NCBI RefSeq assembly: GCF_026586625.1
Contig: NZ_JAODIW010000008.1
Span: forward strand, 266,382-330,381
DNA length: 64,000 nucleotides
Direction: 5' to 3'
Source of the DNA: Halobium salinum
GTDB taxonomy: Archaea > Halobacteriota > Halobacteria > Halobacteriales > Haloferacaceae
Made by a program: the position numbers and the translations under genes. The notes beneath the pieces were generated by a model. That model was not told the origin of the DNA and did no database searches. It worked only from the letters and a program-made list of their open reading frames with translations. This document shows positions 43,884-52,539 of this stretch, piece after piece; within the stretch, counting starts at the first letter, position 1; each line of letters starts with the position of its first letter.

Positions 43884-45137
43884 TCAGACGCCCTGCCCCA
43901 TCAGGTGTGACCTGAGTAGGTCCGCCGTCTTCACCCCGGCCTCTCTGTTGACCAGGACGACCGTCTCGTCGCCGTCGAACGCCCCCTCGTCGGCGAGTTC
44001 CCACGCGCCGGCGAAGGCGATGCCGGCGTTGACACTCACCTCCAGCCCCTCGTGGTGGCCGGCGACGACCGCCGCTTCGAGCGCGTCCTCGTCGTCGACG
44101 GCGACCGCGCCACCCTCGGATTCGGCGAGGGCGTCGAGCGCCAGCGACCCGCCCGGCGGGTCCGGCACCTCCAGTTCGCCACAGATGGTGTCCGGCGGCC
44201 CCCACGGCTCCGGCACGTCGAGGCTGCGCTCCCACGCCGTCGCAATCGGCGCACAGCCGTCGGGTTGGGCCGCGTAGAGCCGGGGCAGTTCCCCCACTTC
44301 GACGAGTCCAACTTCGGCCAACTCCCGGAACCCCTTCCAGACGCCGTACAGCACCTCGCCGGTCCCGGTCGGGACGACCAGGGCGTCGGGGAGGTCCCAG
44401 TCGGTCCCGGCCGCGACCTCCCACGCGAGGCTCTTCTGCCCCTCGTGGCGGTACGGGGTCGTGAACGGCATGAGGTCGGTCCAGTCGTCCATCCAGCCGT
44501 CGGCGAGCGCCTCGACGGCGTCCGGGTAGCGCCCGCCGACCACCCGCATCTCGCCCCCGTGGACGTTGGTCATCGCCTTGTTGAGAAACGTCGACCGCGA
44601 CGGGGTGAACGAGTGCGGGCGCATCCCCGCTCGCCCGGCGTAGGAGCCCATCGACTGCCCGCCGTCACCGGGTTCGGCGACGGCCACGTCGGTGGCGTCG
44701 GCCGCGTTCGCGGCCGTGACGGCGACGGAGAACCCCCGGTCGAGGACGGTCCCGGTCGGGTTGCGCCCCTCGTCTTTCACGAGCACCCCCGCGACGCCGA
44801 GTTCGTCGGTGAGCCGCGGCGCCAACACCAGCGGCGTCGCCCCCTCGGCGACCGAGACGGCCGTCTCCGCCGGGAACGGGAGGAGGGCGTCGACCGCCCA
44901 GACGCCGTCGCGCGGTCGCGGAGCGAACGCCGCGCGGTCGAGGTCGGCGGCGAGGGCGTCGTAGTCGTAGTCGGCGTCGAGCGGGGCGTCGCAGTCGGGA
45001 CAGCGTCCCGAGACGACGACGGACCCCGACGACTCGCCGTCGCTGGCGCCGACTTCGGCTTCGTCACCCTGGTCTCCCACAACTCGCTCGCCACAGCCGG
45101 TACACCGGAGTCCGGTGAACGCCGCGGTCGTGTCCAT
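43884..45137 (-). CDS. Threonine synthase-like protein lacking the PLP lysine
   Basis: This 417-residue protein resembles ThrC of the fold-type II PLP family. It has an N-terminal zinc-ribbon pair (CTGCG at about residue 11 and CPDCD at about 46), the family phrase VKDEGRNPTG (about 118-127) and the Gly loop PTGTGEVLYG. But where threonine synthase has SFKDRG, with the Schiff-base Lys, this protein has TVLDRG. The usual STGN phosphate loop is PGDGGQS. It may be a diverged non-PLP relative or a regulatory pseudoenzyme. The zinc ribbon extension is present in archaeal ThrC. Whether another lysine substitutes is unknown. Confidence 0.75.
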   Translation of the reverse strand: MDTTAAFTGLRCTGCGERVVGDQGDEAEVGASDGESSGSVVVSGRCPDCDAPLDADYDYDALAADLDRAAFAPRPRDGVWAVDALLPFPAETAVSVAEGATPLVLAPRLTDELGVAGVLVKDEGRNPTGTVLDRGFSVAVTAANAADATDVAVAEPGDGGQSMGSYAGRAGMRPHSFTPSRSTFLNKAMTNVHGGEMRVVGGRYPDAVEALADGWMDDWTDLMPFTTPYRHEGQKSLAWEVAAGTDWDLPDALVVPTGTGEVLYGVWKGFRELAEVGLVEVGELPRLYAAQPDGCAPIATAWERSLDVPEPWGPPDTICGELEVPDPPGGSLALDALAESEGGAVAVDDEDALEAAVVAGHHEGLEVSVNAGIAFAGAWELADEGAFDGDETVVLVNREAGVKTADLLRSHLMGQGV

Positions 45138-45458
45138 GTCCGACCCTTCGACGCGACGGACAAATCGCTTCCCGTCCGCGGCGACGCCGCTGTCGCCGGG
45201 GCCGCGGAAGCGGCGAGGGCGATGGAGCCGAGGGAATCAGCGGGGGTGATAGAACCGACGGAGCCGGTGAGGGCGACAGAACCGACGGAATCGGTGGGAT
45301 TACCGAGACGGGCGGCAGAAACGGCACCGACGAGACCGTCAGCGACGACGTCGGAACGGACCCCGACCACCGACACCTCACCTTTCGCACACAACCGCTA
45401 TCGCCGTCCGTGGCCTTCGGATACCCGTACTCGGGCTGTCGACGGCCCGGTCACGACC
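45138..45458. repeat. Intergenic region containing three 27-bp tandem repeats
   Basis: Units at 45213-45239, 45240-45266 and 45267-45293 are degenerate copies. Units 2 and 3 share GAACCGACGGA; unit 1 has the diverged GAGCCGAGGGA at the same place. They can be read as a nine-residue repeat on either strand, but neither reading belongs to a supported gene. The region holds no other recognised feature. Confidence 0.6.
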
Positions 45459-45890
45459 ATGTCATCCGCACCCCTCGCGGCCTCGGTGTACGAACGTCGG
45501 CACCGGGTCGCAGTCGAACGCCGGGCCGTACTCGCGGCGGCCGCCGCGCTCCTGCTTCTCGGGGTCGCCAGCCGCGTCGGCACCGGGCCGGCCGAGAGGT
45601 CCGAGCCGCCCGTCGAGGTCGTCGCGGCGTCGTTCTACGTCGGACGCGGTCTCGCAGGGGTCCGCGGCAGCCTCCGAAACGTCTCCGGGGAGTCGCTCCC
45701 GACGGTGACGGCGACGGTCCGGTTCCTCGACGTGGCGGGCGAGCGCCTCGCCGAAGGGACAGATCGCGTCGAGAGGCTCGCCCCCGGGGTTCTCTGGCAG
45801 TTCGAGGTACCATGTCTGGACACCCGCGACGGCACGGTGGACGCGGGAGCGATTGCGGATTACGACCTCGTGGTGCGGGTCGGCGGGTGA
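45459..45890 (+). CDS. FxLYD-domain exported protein
   Basis: This 143-residue protein has an N-terminal hydrophobic segment (RRAVLAAAAALLLLGVASRV, about residues 20-39) serving as signal or anchor. A beta-sandwich follows, VEVVAASFYVGRGLAGVRGSLRNVSGESLPTVTATVRFLD, with the FxLYD-like pattern of a secreted domain. It probably faces the outside. No Cys lipobox is evident. ATG 45459 is chosen because the longer upstream frame in this phase runs antisense to the ThrC-like gene. Confidence 0.75.
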   Translation: MSSAPLAASVYERRHRVAVERRAVLAAAAALLLLGVASRVGTGPAERSEPPVEVVAASFYVGRGLAGVRGSLRNVSGESLPTVTATVRFLDVAGERLAEGTDRVERLAPGVLWQFEVPCLDTRDGTVDAGAIADYDLVVRVGG

Positions 45891-45955
45891 ACGCCGTCGG
45901 GGTCGGAACTGCCGCCGAACCGACGCTTATGTGACGCCCGGCCGAAGCTCGTGGC

Positions 45956-47242
45956 ATGGACGAAGACGCCTCCGTCGTCGTCGCCGGCGCGGGTCTCGCC
46001 GGCCTGGTCGCCGCCCGCCGACTCGCCGAGGACGGTGCCGACGTGACGCTGTACGAACGCCGCGACGAGGTGGGTGGCCGGGTCCGCACCCGCCACGAGA
46101 ACGGGTTCACCCTCGACCGCGGGTTCCAGGTTCTCTTCACCGCCTACCCGATGGTCCGCCGGTATCTGGACCTCGACGCCCTCAACCTCCGGTACTTCAC
46201 CCCCGGTGCGGTCGTCGCCCGGCCGGACAGTCGCTCGACGCTCGCCGACCCCCGGCGCGACCCGGGCGCTATCGTCGACTCGGTCACGACACGGGAGGTG
46301 ACGACCGTCGACAAACTGCGGACCCTCGCGCTCGTCCAGCACCTGCTGAGTCGCCGCGAGGCGGAACTGTTCGCCGGTCCGGACATGACCATCCGCGAGT
46401 ACCTCCGCGAGTGGGGCTTCTCGGAGAAGTTCGTCGAGCACTTCGTCGCCCCGTTCTACGGCGGCGTCACCCTCGACCGGTCGCTGTCCACCTCGAAGCA
46501 CGTCTTCGAGTACACCTTCCGCGCGCTGGCGAAGGGCGATATCGCGGTGCCCGCCGCGGGGATGGGCGCGATTCCGAAGCAGTTGGCAGAGCGCGCCCGA
46601 CGAGCCGGTGTCGAGTTCGCGTTCGACGAGCGGGTGACCGAGGTCGACGCGAACGGTGACGGGTCGGGCGTCACGCTCCGGGTGTCCGGAGAGACCGTCG
46701 AGGCCGACGCCGTCGTCGTCGCGACCGACCCGAAGGCCGCCCGAGAGCTCACCGGCGTCGAGTCTATCCCGACCGAGGGACGAGGCTGTGTGACCCAGTA
46801 CTACCGGCTCCCACGCGGAACGGGCCTCGACGTGGGGACGAAGCTGGTGCTCAACGCGGGCGGGTCGGCGCCGAACACGGTCGTCCCGCTCTCGAACGTC
46901 GCTCCGGAGTACGCCCCCGCGAGCGCGGAGCTACTGAACGCGACGTTCCTCGGCGAGGGGGCGCTCGAAGCCGACGACGAGGACCTCGTGGCGGAGACCC
47001 GCGCCGCGCTCTCCTCGTGGTTCCCGGCGAGGGGGTTCGAGACGATGGACCTCGTCGCCACCGAGCGCGTCCCCTTCGCGCAGTTCGACCAGCCGCCGGG
47101 CGTCCACGAGACGCTGCCGGACGTTCGCGCCCCCGGCGCCGGCGTGTATCTCGCCGGCGACTACACCGAGTGGTCCTCGATTCAGGGAGCGATGGAGAGC
47201 GGCCACGAGGCGGCGCGGGCGGTGCTCGACGACCGCCGCTGA
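45956..47242 (+). CDS. FAD-dependent amine oxidase/desaturase-like protein
   Basis: This 428-residue flavoprotein has the dinucleotide motif VVVAGAGLAGLVAARRLAEDG (about residues 7-27), then LYERRDEVGGRVRTRHENGFTLDRGFQ, typical of protoporphyrinogen oxidase/phytoene desaturase relatives. The C-terminal FAD segment APGAGVYLAGDYTEWSSIQGAMESG (about 391-415) completes the fold. Substrate unknown; carotenoid or other isoprenoid chemistry is possible in a haloarchaeon. A TATA-like GCTTATG (45925-45931) lies about 28 nt upstream, favouring leaderless initiation. Confidence 0.85.
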   Translation: MDEDASVVVAGAGLAGLVAARRLAEDGADVTLYERRDEVGGRVRTRHENGFTLDRGFQVLFTAYPMVRRYLDLDALNLRYFTPGAVVARPDSRSTLADPRRDPGAIVDSVTTREVTTVDKLRTLALVQHLLSRREAELFAGPDMTIREYLREWGFSEKFVEHFVAPFYGGVTLDRSLSTSKHVFEYTFRALAKGDIAVPAAGMGAIPKQLAERARRAGVEFAFDERVTEVDANGDGSGVTLRVSGETVEADAVVVATDPKAARELTGVESIPTEGRGCVTQYYRLPRGTGLDVGTKLVLNAGGSAPNTVVPLSNVAPEYAPASAELLNATFLGEGALEADDEDLVAETRAALSSWFPARGFETMDLVATERVPFAQFDQPPGVHETLPDVRAPGAGVYLAGDYTEWSSIQGAMESGHEAARAVLDDRR

Positions 47243-47640
47243 GCCCTCTCGAGACTCGTCTCGGTGTCGACCGGCAGGAACCACTCCGCTCCCGGAGGCG
47301 GACCGTGAGGTCCTCCGACCCGACGCGCCGCAGGAGGTGTGACCGACCCTGCAACGCGTGGTACATTCCATTACTATCTAGGTGGAAAATATTAAATATG
47401 GGTACTCATGAGATACAGATGGGCCGAGCAGAGGTGGTTGGTCCCCGCTGACGCCGCGCCCATCCACTGGTGCCACACCCCCCGCGGTTTTCGTCGGCTG
47501 TCGACTCGTTCCGGTGAGCGGAGACGATTCTTACGGCGTAGGCCCGAGGACGCGACTCGTGCCCGATAGCTGGCTCCGCCGACACGACACCGAGACGGGA
47601 CGGCGGCGGCCTTTCGGGGTGGACGGTCGACTGCCACCGG
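47243..47640. other. Intergenic region with an AT-rich block
   Basis: A 398-nt gap between convergent genes. An AT-rich block at 47366-47400 (ACTATCTAGGTGGAAAATATTAAATAT) stands out in the GC-rich surroundings and contains TATA-like sequences on both strands. A 17-codon plus-strand frame starts at 47399 (MGTHEIQ...). No conserved gene is recognised. Confidence 0.4.
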
Positions 47641-48681
47641 CTACGGCGTCAGCACCGCCCGCCCCTCTATCTCCCCGTGCTCCAACTGCTCCGCGACATC
47701 GTTGATTTCGTCGAGGCCGTAACGCGTCGTCCGCAGTTCCACGTCGCCGCGGTCGACCAGCGCCATCAGCTCCTGCAGTTCGGCGTACTTCCCGACGAGC
47801 GTCCCTTTGAAGCTGAACTCCCCGTTGACGAGCGCCTGCGAGGGTTCGTGGACGTGCCCGCCGTAGCCGATGACGTGGAAGTCCCCGGTGCCGGCGACGA
47901 TGTCGGGTGCCATCGAAGTCGTCGAGTCGCTGCCGACGAAGTCGAGGACCTGGTGGGCGCCCGTCCCGTCGGTGAGGTCGTCGATGCGGGCGGCCACGTC
48001 CTCGTTCGTCGGGTCGACGGTGTGACCCGCGCCGAGGTCGCCCGCCAGGTCGCGGGCCGCTTCCTTGGGGTCGAGGGCGACGATGTCGGTCGCGCTCATC
48101 GCGTCGAGACACTGGAGCCCGATGTGGCCGAGGCCGCCGACGCCGACGACGACGGCGGTGTCGCCGGGGTTCAACTGCCGGACGGCTTTCTTCACCGCGT
48201 GGTAGGCCGTGATGCCGGCGTCGGCGTGCGGCGCGATATCCGTCGGGTCGACGCCCTCTGGAAGCGGGATGACCGACCGTTCGGCGGTAGCGAGGTACTC
48301 GGCGAAGCCGCCGTCGCGGGAGAGGCCGGGGAACTCGGCGTTTTCACAGTGCATGTCCTCACCCATCCGACACGGGCGACACACGCCGCAGGTGACGTGC
48401 GGGTGGCAGATGACGGGGTCGCCCTCCGAGACGAGCGTCACGTCCTCGCCGACCTCGCGGACGATGCCGGCGTTCTCGTGGCCGAGCGTCATCGGGAGGT
48501 TCTGCTCGACGTAGTCGGTCCACATCCCCTCGACGATGTGGTTGTCGGTCTGACACCAGCCGGCGCCCTCGACCTCGACGAGGACGCCGTCCGGACGGTC
48601 GAGTTCGGGGCGGTCCACGTCGTCGAGGCTGAGCGCCTCGCTCATGTCGTCGGTGTACGCGTGGAGTCTGGCGGCTCGCAT
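47641..48681 (-). CDS. Zinc-dependent alcohol dehydrogenase
   Basis: This 346-residue medium-chain dehydrogenase has the catalytic zinc site (WCQTDNH near residues 41-47, GHENAG near 66-71), four structural zinc cysteines in CHPHVTCGVCRPCRMGEDMHC (about 91-111) and the Rossmann motif VVGVGGLGHIGLQ (about 170-182). The residue after the motif (LDPKEAA) suggests NAD preference. It should oxidise small alcohols or reduce aldehydes in the cytoplasm. ATG 48681 (MRAARLHAY) is preferred; another ATG five codons upstream falls in an inverted repeat over the start site. Confidence 0.92.
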   Translation of the reverse strand: MRAARLHAYTDDMSEALSLDDVDRPELDRPDGVLVEVEGAGWCQTDNHIVEGMWTDYVEQNLPMTLGHENAGIVREVGEDVTLVSEGDPVICHPHVTCGVCRPCRMGEDMHCENAEFPGLSRDGGFAEYLATAERSVIPLPEGVDPTDIAPHADAGITAYHAVKKAVRQLNPGDTAVVVGVGGLGHIGLQCLDAMSATDIVALDPKEAARDLAGDLGAGHTVDPTNEDVAARIDDLTDGTGAHQVLDFVGSDSTTSMAPDIVAGTGDFHVIGYGGHVHEPSQALVNGEFSFKGTLVGKYAELQELMALVDRGDVELRTTRYGLDEINDVAEQLEHGEIEGRAVLTP

Positions 48682-48697
48682 GGTACGAATAACCATG
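48679..48697 (-). promoter_or_regulatory. Inverted repeat over the adh start codon
   Basis: CATGGT (48679-48684) and ACCATG (48692-48697) form a perfect 6-bp inverted repeat with a 7-nt spacer. The adh ATG lies in one arm. A TATA-like GTTTACTT (complement of 48707-48714) is about 29 nt upstream. The repeat would sit across the transcription start of a leaderless mRNA, a repressor-like position. Confidence 0.4.
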
Positions 48698-48765
48698 GTA
48701 GACCCGCAAGTAAACGTTGTTGCCGCGGCGTCGTCGGCCGATTTCCCGCCGAGCCGACCGTCGGT

Positions 48766-49131
48766 TCACGGCCCCCGCGTCCGCGCCTCCGCCAGCGGAA
48801 TCTCCCGGATTCGGACCTCGTACTCCGGGTCGTCCGCGAGGCGCACCAACTTTCCTCGTCTATCCTCGGCGGTCGCTCGCGAGGCGTACACGTCGCGTTC
48901 GGCCGGGAGTTCCCAGCCGCTGTCGGGGCTCTCGCGCGCCTCGACTCGGTACACCGTCCCGGGGTGGAAGTAGAGCGTGAATCCGAAGTACGCCTCCGGG
49001 GTGACGCGGGCCTTGTAGCAGACGCGCTCGTGGTCGACGTCCGGGAGCCTGAGCTCGCCGGTCAGCTGTTCGTCGGAGGAGGCGGTCCGGAGGTACGGGG
49101 CGCCGCAGTGAGGACAGCCGTAGTCGGTCAT
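48766..49131 (-). CDS. Zinc-ribbon protein of unknown function
   Basis: This 121-residue protein starts MTDYGCPHCG, a zinc knuckle. The rest is beta-rich (FGFTLYFHPGTVYRVEARE) with an Arg-rich C-terminal half. A second CxxC is not evident; a lone Cys is in RVCYK. ATG 49131 is chosen because the 34 residues upstream are Arg-rich and out of character. It resembles a haloarchaeal family without a known role. Confidence 0.65.
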   Translation of the reverse strand: MTDYGCPHCGAPYLRTASSDEQLTGELRLPDVDHERVCYKARVTPEAYFGFTLYFHPGTVYRVEARESPDSGWELPAERDVYASRATAEDRRGKLVRLADDPEYEVRIREIPLAEARTRGP

Positions 49132-49254
49132 GGTGGTCGGTGCTGTGTGTAGGCGTCGGCAGGTAAGGAGTCCGGCGGCCGGCGTCGCGAGCGGAGAGCG
49201 TCGAGAGCGGAGCGCGTCGGAGACAAGGAGCACCGACGGCGCGCTCGGACGACT

Positions 49255-49962
49255 TTACAGCATCCGCCGGAGTCGCCCGAGCGGGGGAAACGGCAGCGTC
49301 TCCTGGCTGTCCGGGTCGTAAACGACGGGGCGGAACTCGTTCACTGAGGAGACGAGCGGCGACTGGAAGTCCGTCCCCCACATCCCGTTGACCGTCGCGC
49401 CCGCGGCGAGGCGGTTGAACGCCGGGAGCATCAGCACGTCGCCGCCGCGGTAGACGCCCGAGCCGTAGAGGTAACAAGGTCGCTTGCGACCCTCGATGTC
49501 GATGGCCGGATGGTCGTGGCCGACGACGTAGAGAAGCGCCGTCTCGGCGGGTTCCTCGTGACCGTGGGCGACGAGAACGTCCTCCCCCTCGTAGGCGTCC
49601 TCGAGGCGGTAGCAGTCGTGGACGGCCCCGTCGTACACCTCGTCGAGGAGGGTGTCGTGGTTGCCGGCGACCAGCACCGGGGTGGCGTCGGCCGCCGCAC
49701 AGCAGTCGAGCAGCTCCCGGAGGCCCGACTCGGCGTCGGGAGTGACGTCCCCGAACTGGTGGAGTACGTCGCCCGCGAAGACGACCTCGCGGGGCTCGAA
49801 GTGCGCGAGCAGGGCTTCGAGGCGCTCGCGGAGGTCGGCGCGCTCGCCGAGCGGGAACTCGACGCCGGAGGCCTCGTCGCGGCCGACGTGCGTGTCGGCG
49901 ACGACCAGCGTCGCCGCGTCGGGGAAGTAGACGGCACGGTCCCGGAACGCGAGGTCGTTCAC
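49255..49962 (-). CDS. Metallophosphoesterase (archaeal MPE type)
   Basis: This 235-residue calcineurin-like phosphoesterase shows the metal-ligand motifs in order: VVADTHVG (Asp, His), FAGDVLHQFG (Asp), VAGNHDTL (Asn, His-Asp), VAHGHEEP and VGHDHPAID (His pairs). The C-terminal half is Gly/Pro-rich. The archaeal MPE group is often linked to helicase/ATPase genes elsewhere; here its neighbours are a zinc-ribbon gene and an Agl23-like gene. Substrate unknown. GATTTATC (complement of 49985-49992) is a leaderless-type TATA box. Confidence 0.88.
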   Translation of the reverse strand: MNDLAFRDRAVYFPDAATLVVADTHVGRDEASGVEFPLGERADLRERLEALLAHFEPREVVFAGDVLHQFGDVTPDAESGLRELLDCCAAADATPVLVAGNHDTLLDEVYDGAVHDCYRLEDAYEGEDVLVAHGHEEPAETALLYVVGHDHPAIDIEGRKRPCYLYGSGVYRGGDVLMLPAFNRLAAGATVNGMWGTDFQSPLVSSVNEFRPVVYDPDSQETLPFPPLGRLRRML

Positions 49963-49984
49963 GTCCGAGACGACGTCGGCGAGT

Positions 49985-49992
49985 GATAAATC
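49985..49992 (-). promoter_or_regulatory. TATA box of the metallophosphoesterase gene
   Basis: The minus-strand reading is GATTTATC, centred 26.5 nt before the ATG at 49962. It is one of the clearest TATA elements in the window. Confidence 0.55.
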
Positions 49993-50079
49993 GTTAGCGT
50001 CGCGGGTCGGCCGCCCACGGTCGCTCGCGGCCTCCGATGAGTCGGCCGGTGACGGCGCTCGCCGAAGTCGTCACGTCCG

Positions 50080-51825
50080 TCACTCGGCGAAACAGGGGGT
50101 CGCCTCGGGGGCGTCGCCGGCCACGTCCTCGCGGACGAAGAACGCGAGCGGCCGGCCGTGCTGGTACCCCTGATACTCCCGGCAGACGTAGTCCTCGGCG
50201 AGGTACGGCCGGAGGTCGGTCGCGTTGTTCCCGAACCCGTTGCTGTCGAGCGCGACGACCACGGGCGGGCGGCGCTCGGCGAACGTCTCCGCCGAGTTCG
50301 TGCTGTTCACGTCGGCGTCGTAGCGACTGAAGTACCAGGGGAGCGGGAGCCGACTGAACCAGCCCGGCGTCGGCTGTTCACCCCGACTCCAGTTCTCGTC
50401 GGGCGAGTAGAGGTAGTAGCGGTCGTTCCCGTCGTTGTACCCGCCGTAGAACATCACGTCCGTCCCCTCGTTGTCGGCGGCGATGCGCTCGATTTCCCGG
50501 AGTTGGCCCTGCATCTCGCCCGCGGGCTGGGCGTACTGGACCATCCGGCTGTCCGGCCCCTGCGGGTTCACGTACACGTTGTCGACGGCGACGAACCCGG
50601 TGAACCCCGCGGAGACGAGCAACAGGGCGGCGGCCGCGCCGACCGCGACGCCGTCGTCTCGAGCGAGTGCGAGCCGCCCGCTCCGATACACCGCGGCGAA
50701 GCCGACGGCCGCCGGGACCGCGAGCGGCGTGTTGACGTGTGCGAGGTTCCAGGCGGCGTTGATGTCGACGGCGAGGGGGTAGCCGAAGAAGCTCGCCACC
50801 CCCCAGAAGAAACAGAGCGCGACGAGGTTCCGCGGCCCCTCGGGGTCGTAGCGGTCGACCAGGAACCCGACGACCGCGGCGGCCGCGAGCGGGGCCGCGA
50901 GGAAGGCCATCGTCTTCGCGAACCAGCCGAAGAACTCCAGATAGGAGTGGTCGCGGAGGTGGCCGCTGAGCCAGTTACGCTGGAGTTCGTTCCAGACGCG
51001 GGTTATCGTCGAGTCGGCGACGCCCCCGACCGCGAGCGGGTCGGCGAGGACGCCGTACAGCTCCGGTTTCGGCGCGTAGAAGAGGAAGACGACGAGCAGG
51101 AAGAGCGCGAGTGCGGCGACGACGTGGCCCATCCAGCCCGCCAGCCCGCGGCCGACGGCGGCGAGTCGGTCGGCGACGGCGTCGAGCGGGTCCCGGCCGT
51201 CGCGGTGACTCGCCAGCAGGGTCTCGCGGTCGAGAATCAGGACCAGCGCGCCGAGCCAGCAGACGGGGTAGAGAAAGGCGTTCTCCTTCATCGCGAAGCC
51301 GAGCCCCATCACGAAAGCGGCGGGGTAGAGGTAGCGCGGCCGGCGGGTGTCGAGCGCCCGGACGAACAGCCCCAGCGCGACGAACATCACGGTCGCGAGC
51401 GGCACGTCGTTGCGCATGAACCGCGAGTAGTAGAGGAGAGCCGGGTCGGCCGCGAGAACCAGCGCGAGCGTGACGGTCTCGGTCCGGGAGAGGCGCTCGC
51501 GAAACAGCCACGCCGAGAGGGGCAGCAGCGCCCCGAAGAGCGCGACGACGAGCCGGGCCGTGAAGTCGCTGGCGCCGAACAGCGAGAAGACGACGCCGTT
51601 GACGTGGGGGAGGAAGGGGCCGTGAATTATCGCGCGGTACTGCCACTCGCCGAACTCCATGTAGTGGAGAATCCAGTCGCCGACGCGTCCCTCGTCTTGG
51701 TGGAAGACGCGCCAACCGAGGGCGTACAGCCGCGCGAGGAGGGCGACGACCGACACCGCGACGAGGAGGGGGAGGACGCCGCCCTCCTCGCGCTCGCGGA
51801 GCCGACGCACCGAGAGGCTACTCAT
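50080..51825 (-). CDS. Large multi-pass membrane protein, Agl23/TIGR03663-like
   Basis: This 581-residue protein has about 12 hydrophobic helices and the WRVFHQDEGRVGDW motif near residues 37-50, an acidic loop reminiscent of GT39/dolichyl-phosphate-using glycosyltransferases. The C-terminal third is an exported soluble domain (YNDGNDRYYLYSPDENW, VALDSNGFGNN). Flippase-associated Agl23-type proteins of haloarchaea have this architecture and act in surface-glycan assembly. ATG 51825 (MSSLSVRR) is preferred over 51870. No glycosylation cluster is adjacent in this window. Confidence 0.8.
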   Translation of the reverse strand: MSSLSVRRLREREEGGVLPLLVAVSVVALLARLYALGWRVFHQDEGRVGDWILHYMEFGEWQYRAIIHGPFLPHVNGVVFSLFGASDFTARLVVALFGALLPLSAWLFRERLSRTETVTLALVLAADPALLYYSRFMRNDVPLATVMFVALGLFVRALDTRRPRYLYPAAFVMGLGFAMKENAFLYPVCWLGALVLILDRETLLASHRDGRDPLDAVADRLAAVGRGLAGWMGHVVAALALFLLVVFLFYAPKPELYGVLADPLAVGGVADSTITRVWNELQRNWLSGHLRDHSYLEFFGWFAKTMAFLAAPLAAAAVVGFLVDRYDPEGPRNLVALCFFWGVASFFGYPLAVDINAAWNLAHVNTPLAVPAAVGFAAVYRSGRLALARDDGVAVGAAAALLLVSAGFTGFVAVDNVYVNPQGPDSRMVQYAQPAGEMQGQLREIERIAADNEGTDVMFYGGYNDGNDRYYLYSPDENWSRGEQPTPGWFSRLPLPWYFSRYDADVNSTNSAETFAERRPPVVVALDSNGFGNNATDLRPYLAEDYVCREYQGYQHGRPLAFFVREDVAGDAPEATPCFAE

Positions 51826-52230
51826 ACCCGGGAGTGTTCTGCCGGTAATAAACGCTTTCCCATACGTCAAAGAGCCGCTTCACCGTCCGCCGGCGTCGCT
51901 CCCCAGTTCGGAGTCGCGGCGGCGGCCGGGTCGGAGTCGGTCGTCCGAGACGCGGCGAACCGAGGGTCGGCCCCTCGGCGACCGCGCCGCCTATGAAGGC
52001 CCATCGGGCGTTCGACCTGTCAGAGGCGGTGGGGGTCGTCGGACCGCGGTGGGCATGGCACGCGGTCTGACGGTCGGGTTTCAGTTCCCAATCCTCCCGA
52101 TGAGCAATCCCACGTTTCGCTCCCATGTGTGTAGGTGCCACGGCTCGCCAACGAAGGTCGTTAAGTCAGCGTGAAGGCGAACGGATAGGTTCAACGACTG
52201 TTAATTACGCTCGGGTTTCGCCGACCATCC
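51826..52230. other. Upstream region of the Agl23-like gene, with one hairpin
   Basis: Non-coding. A 9-bp stem with one wobble pair (CGGACCGCG 52040-52048 with CGCGGTCTG 52061-52069, 12-nt loop) stands out. A TTAATTA at 52200-52206 is the only AT-rich site. No tRNA or known small RNA is recognised. Confidence 0.4.
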
Positions 52231-52365
52231 GTGACTGATGTCCGCCTTCCACCGTCGAATCGACAGCCTCGTCCCGTCGCGGCCGCAGTTACGACGGTCG
52301 GTCCGGCCGCAGCTCGAGTCCGTGACCCCGGCGGCAGCAGTCGGCAGTTCCTGCCGATCGTCGCA

Positions 52366-52374
52366 AGTTATAAA
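52366..52374 (+). promoter_or_regulatory. TATA box upstream of the lysine operon
   Basis: GTTATAAAT is centred about 28 nt before a GTG at 52399 that opens a short ORF. It predicts a transcript from about 52398, leaving roughly 208 nt before the dapA ATG. Confidence 0.5.
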
Positions 52375-52398
52375 TCCGCACACCGACGTGATGCGAAC

Positions 52399-52494
52399 GT
52401 GAATCGACCCGTCGTCGTGGCCGGGGGCCGCTCCCGCACAGCGACGGCGACGCTCTTCTCCCTCGAGTTCGGTAAACCGAAAACACGCGACTGA
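52399..52494 (+). CDS. Possible 31-residue leader ORF upstream of dapA
   Basis: A GTG 28 nt after a strong TATA box opens a 31-codon frame (MNRPVVVAGG... ending GKPKTRD). Its two lysines are both AAA, a rare choice in a GC-rich genome, and they lie near the stop. Two hairpins follow before dapA, the first lysine-pathway gene. This arrangement resembles a translational leader that could sense lysyl-tRNA. The peptide is basic and unlike mature haloarchaeal proteins. A longer in-frame GTG start (52231) is also possible. Confidence 0.35.
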   Translation: MNRPVVVAGGRSRTATATLFSLEFGKPKTRD

Positions 52495-52506
52495 ATCGCT
52501 CGCGGC

Positions 52507-52539
52507 GGGCGTAGCGCCCCCGTCCCGGGTGAGCACCCG
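52507..52539 (+). promoter_or_regulatory. Two tandem hairpins between the leader ORF and dapA
   Basis: GGGCG-TAG-CGCCC (52507-52519) and CGGGT-GAGC-ACCCG (52526-52539) sit 12 nt after the leader ORF stop and about 67 nt before the dapA ATG. No U-tract follows either hairpin, so control by structure rather than classical termination is more likely. Confidence 0.35.

Noticed and set aside
52021-52140. Hairpin and GGTTTCAGTTCCC-like sequence, first considered as tRNA or CRISPR repeat
   Set aside because: No cloverleaf, no T-arm match, and no repetition of the GTTTCAG-like motif.
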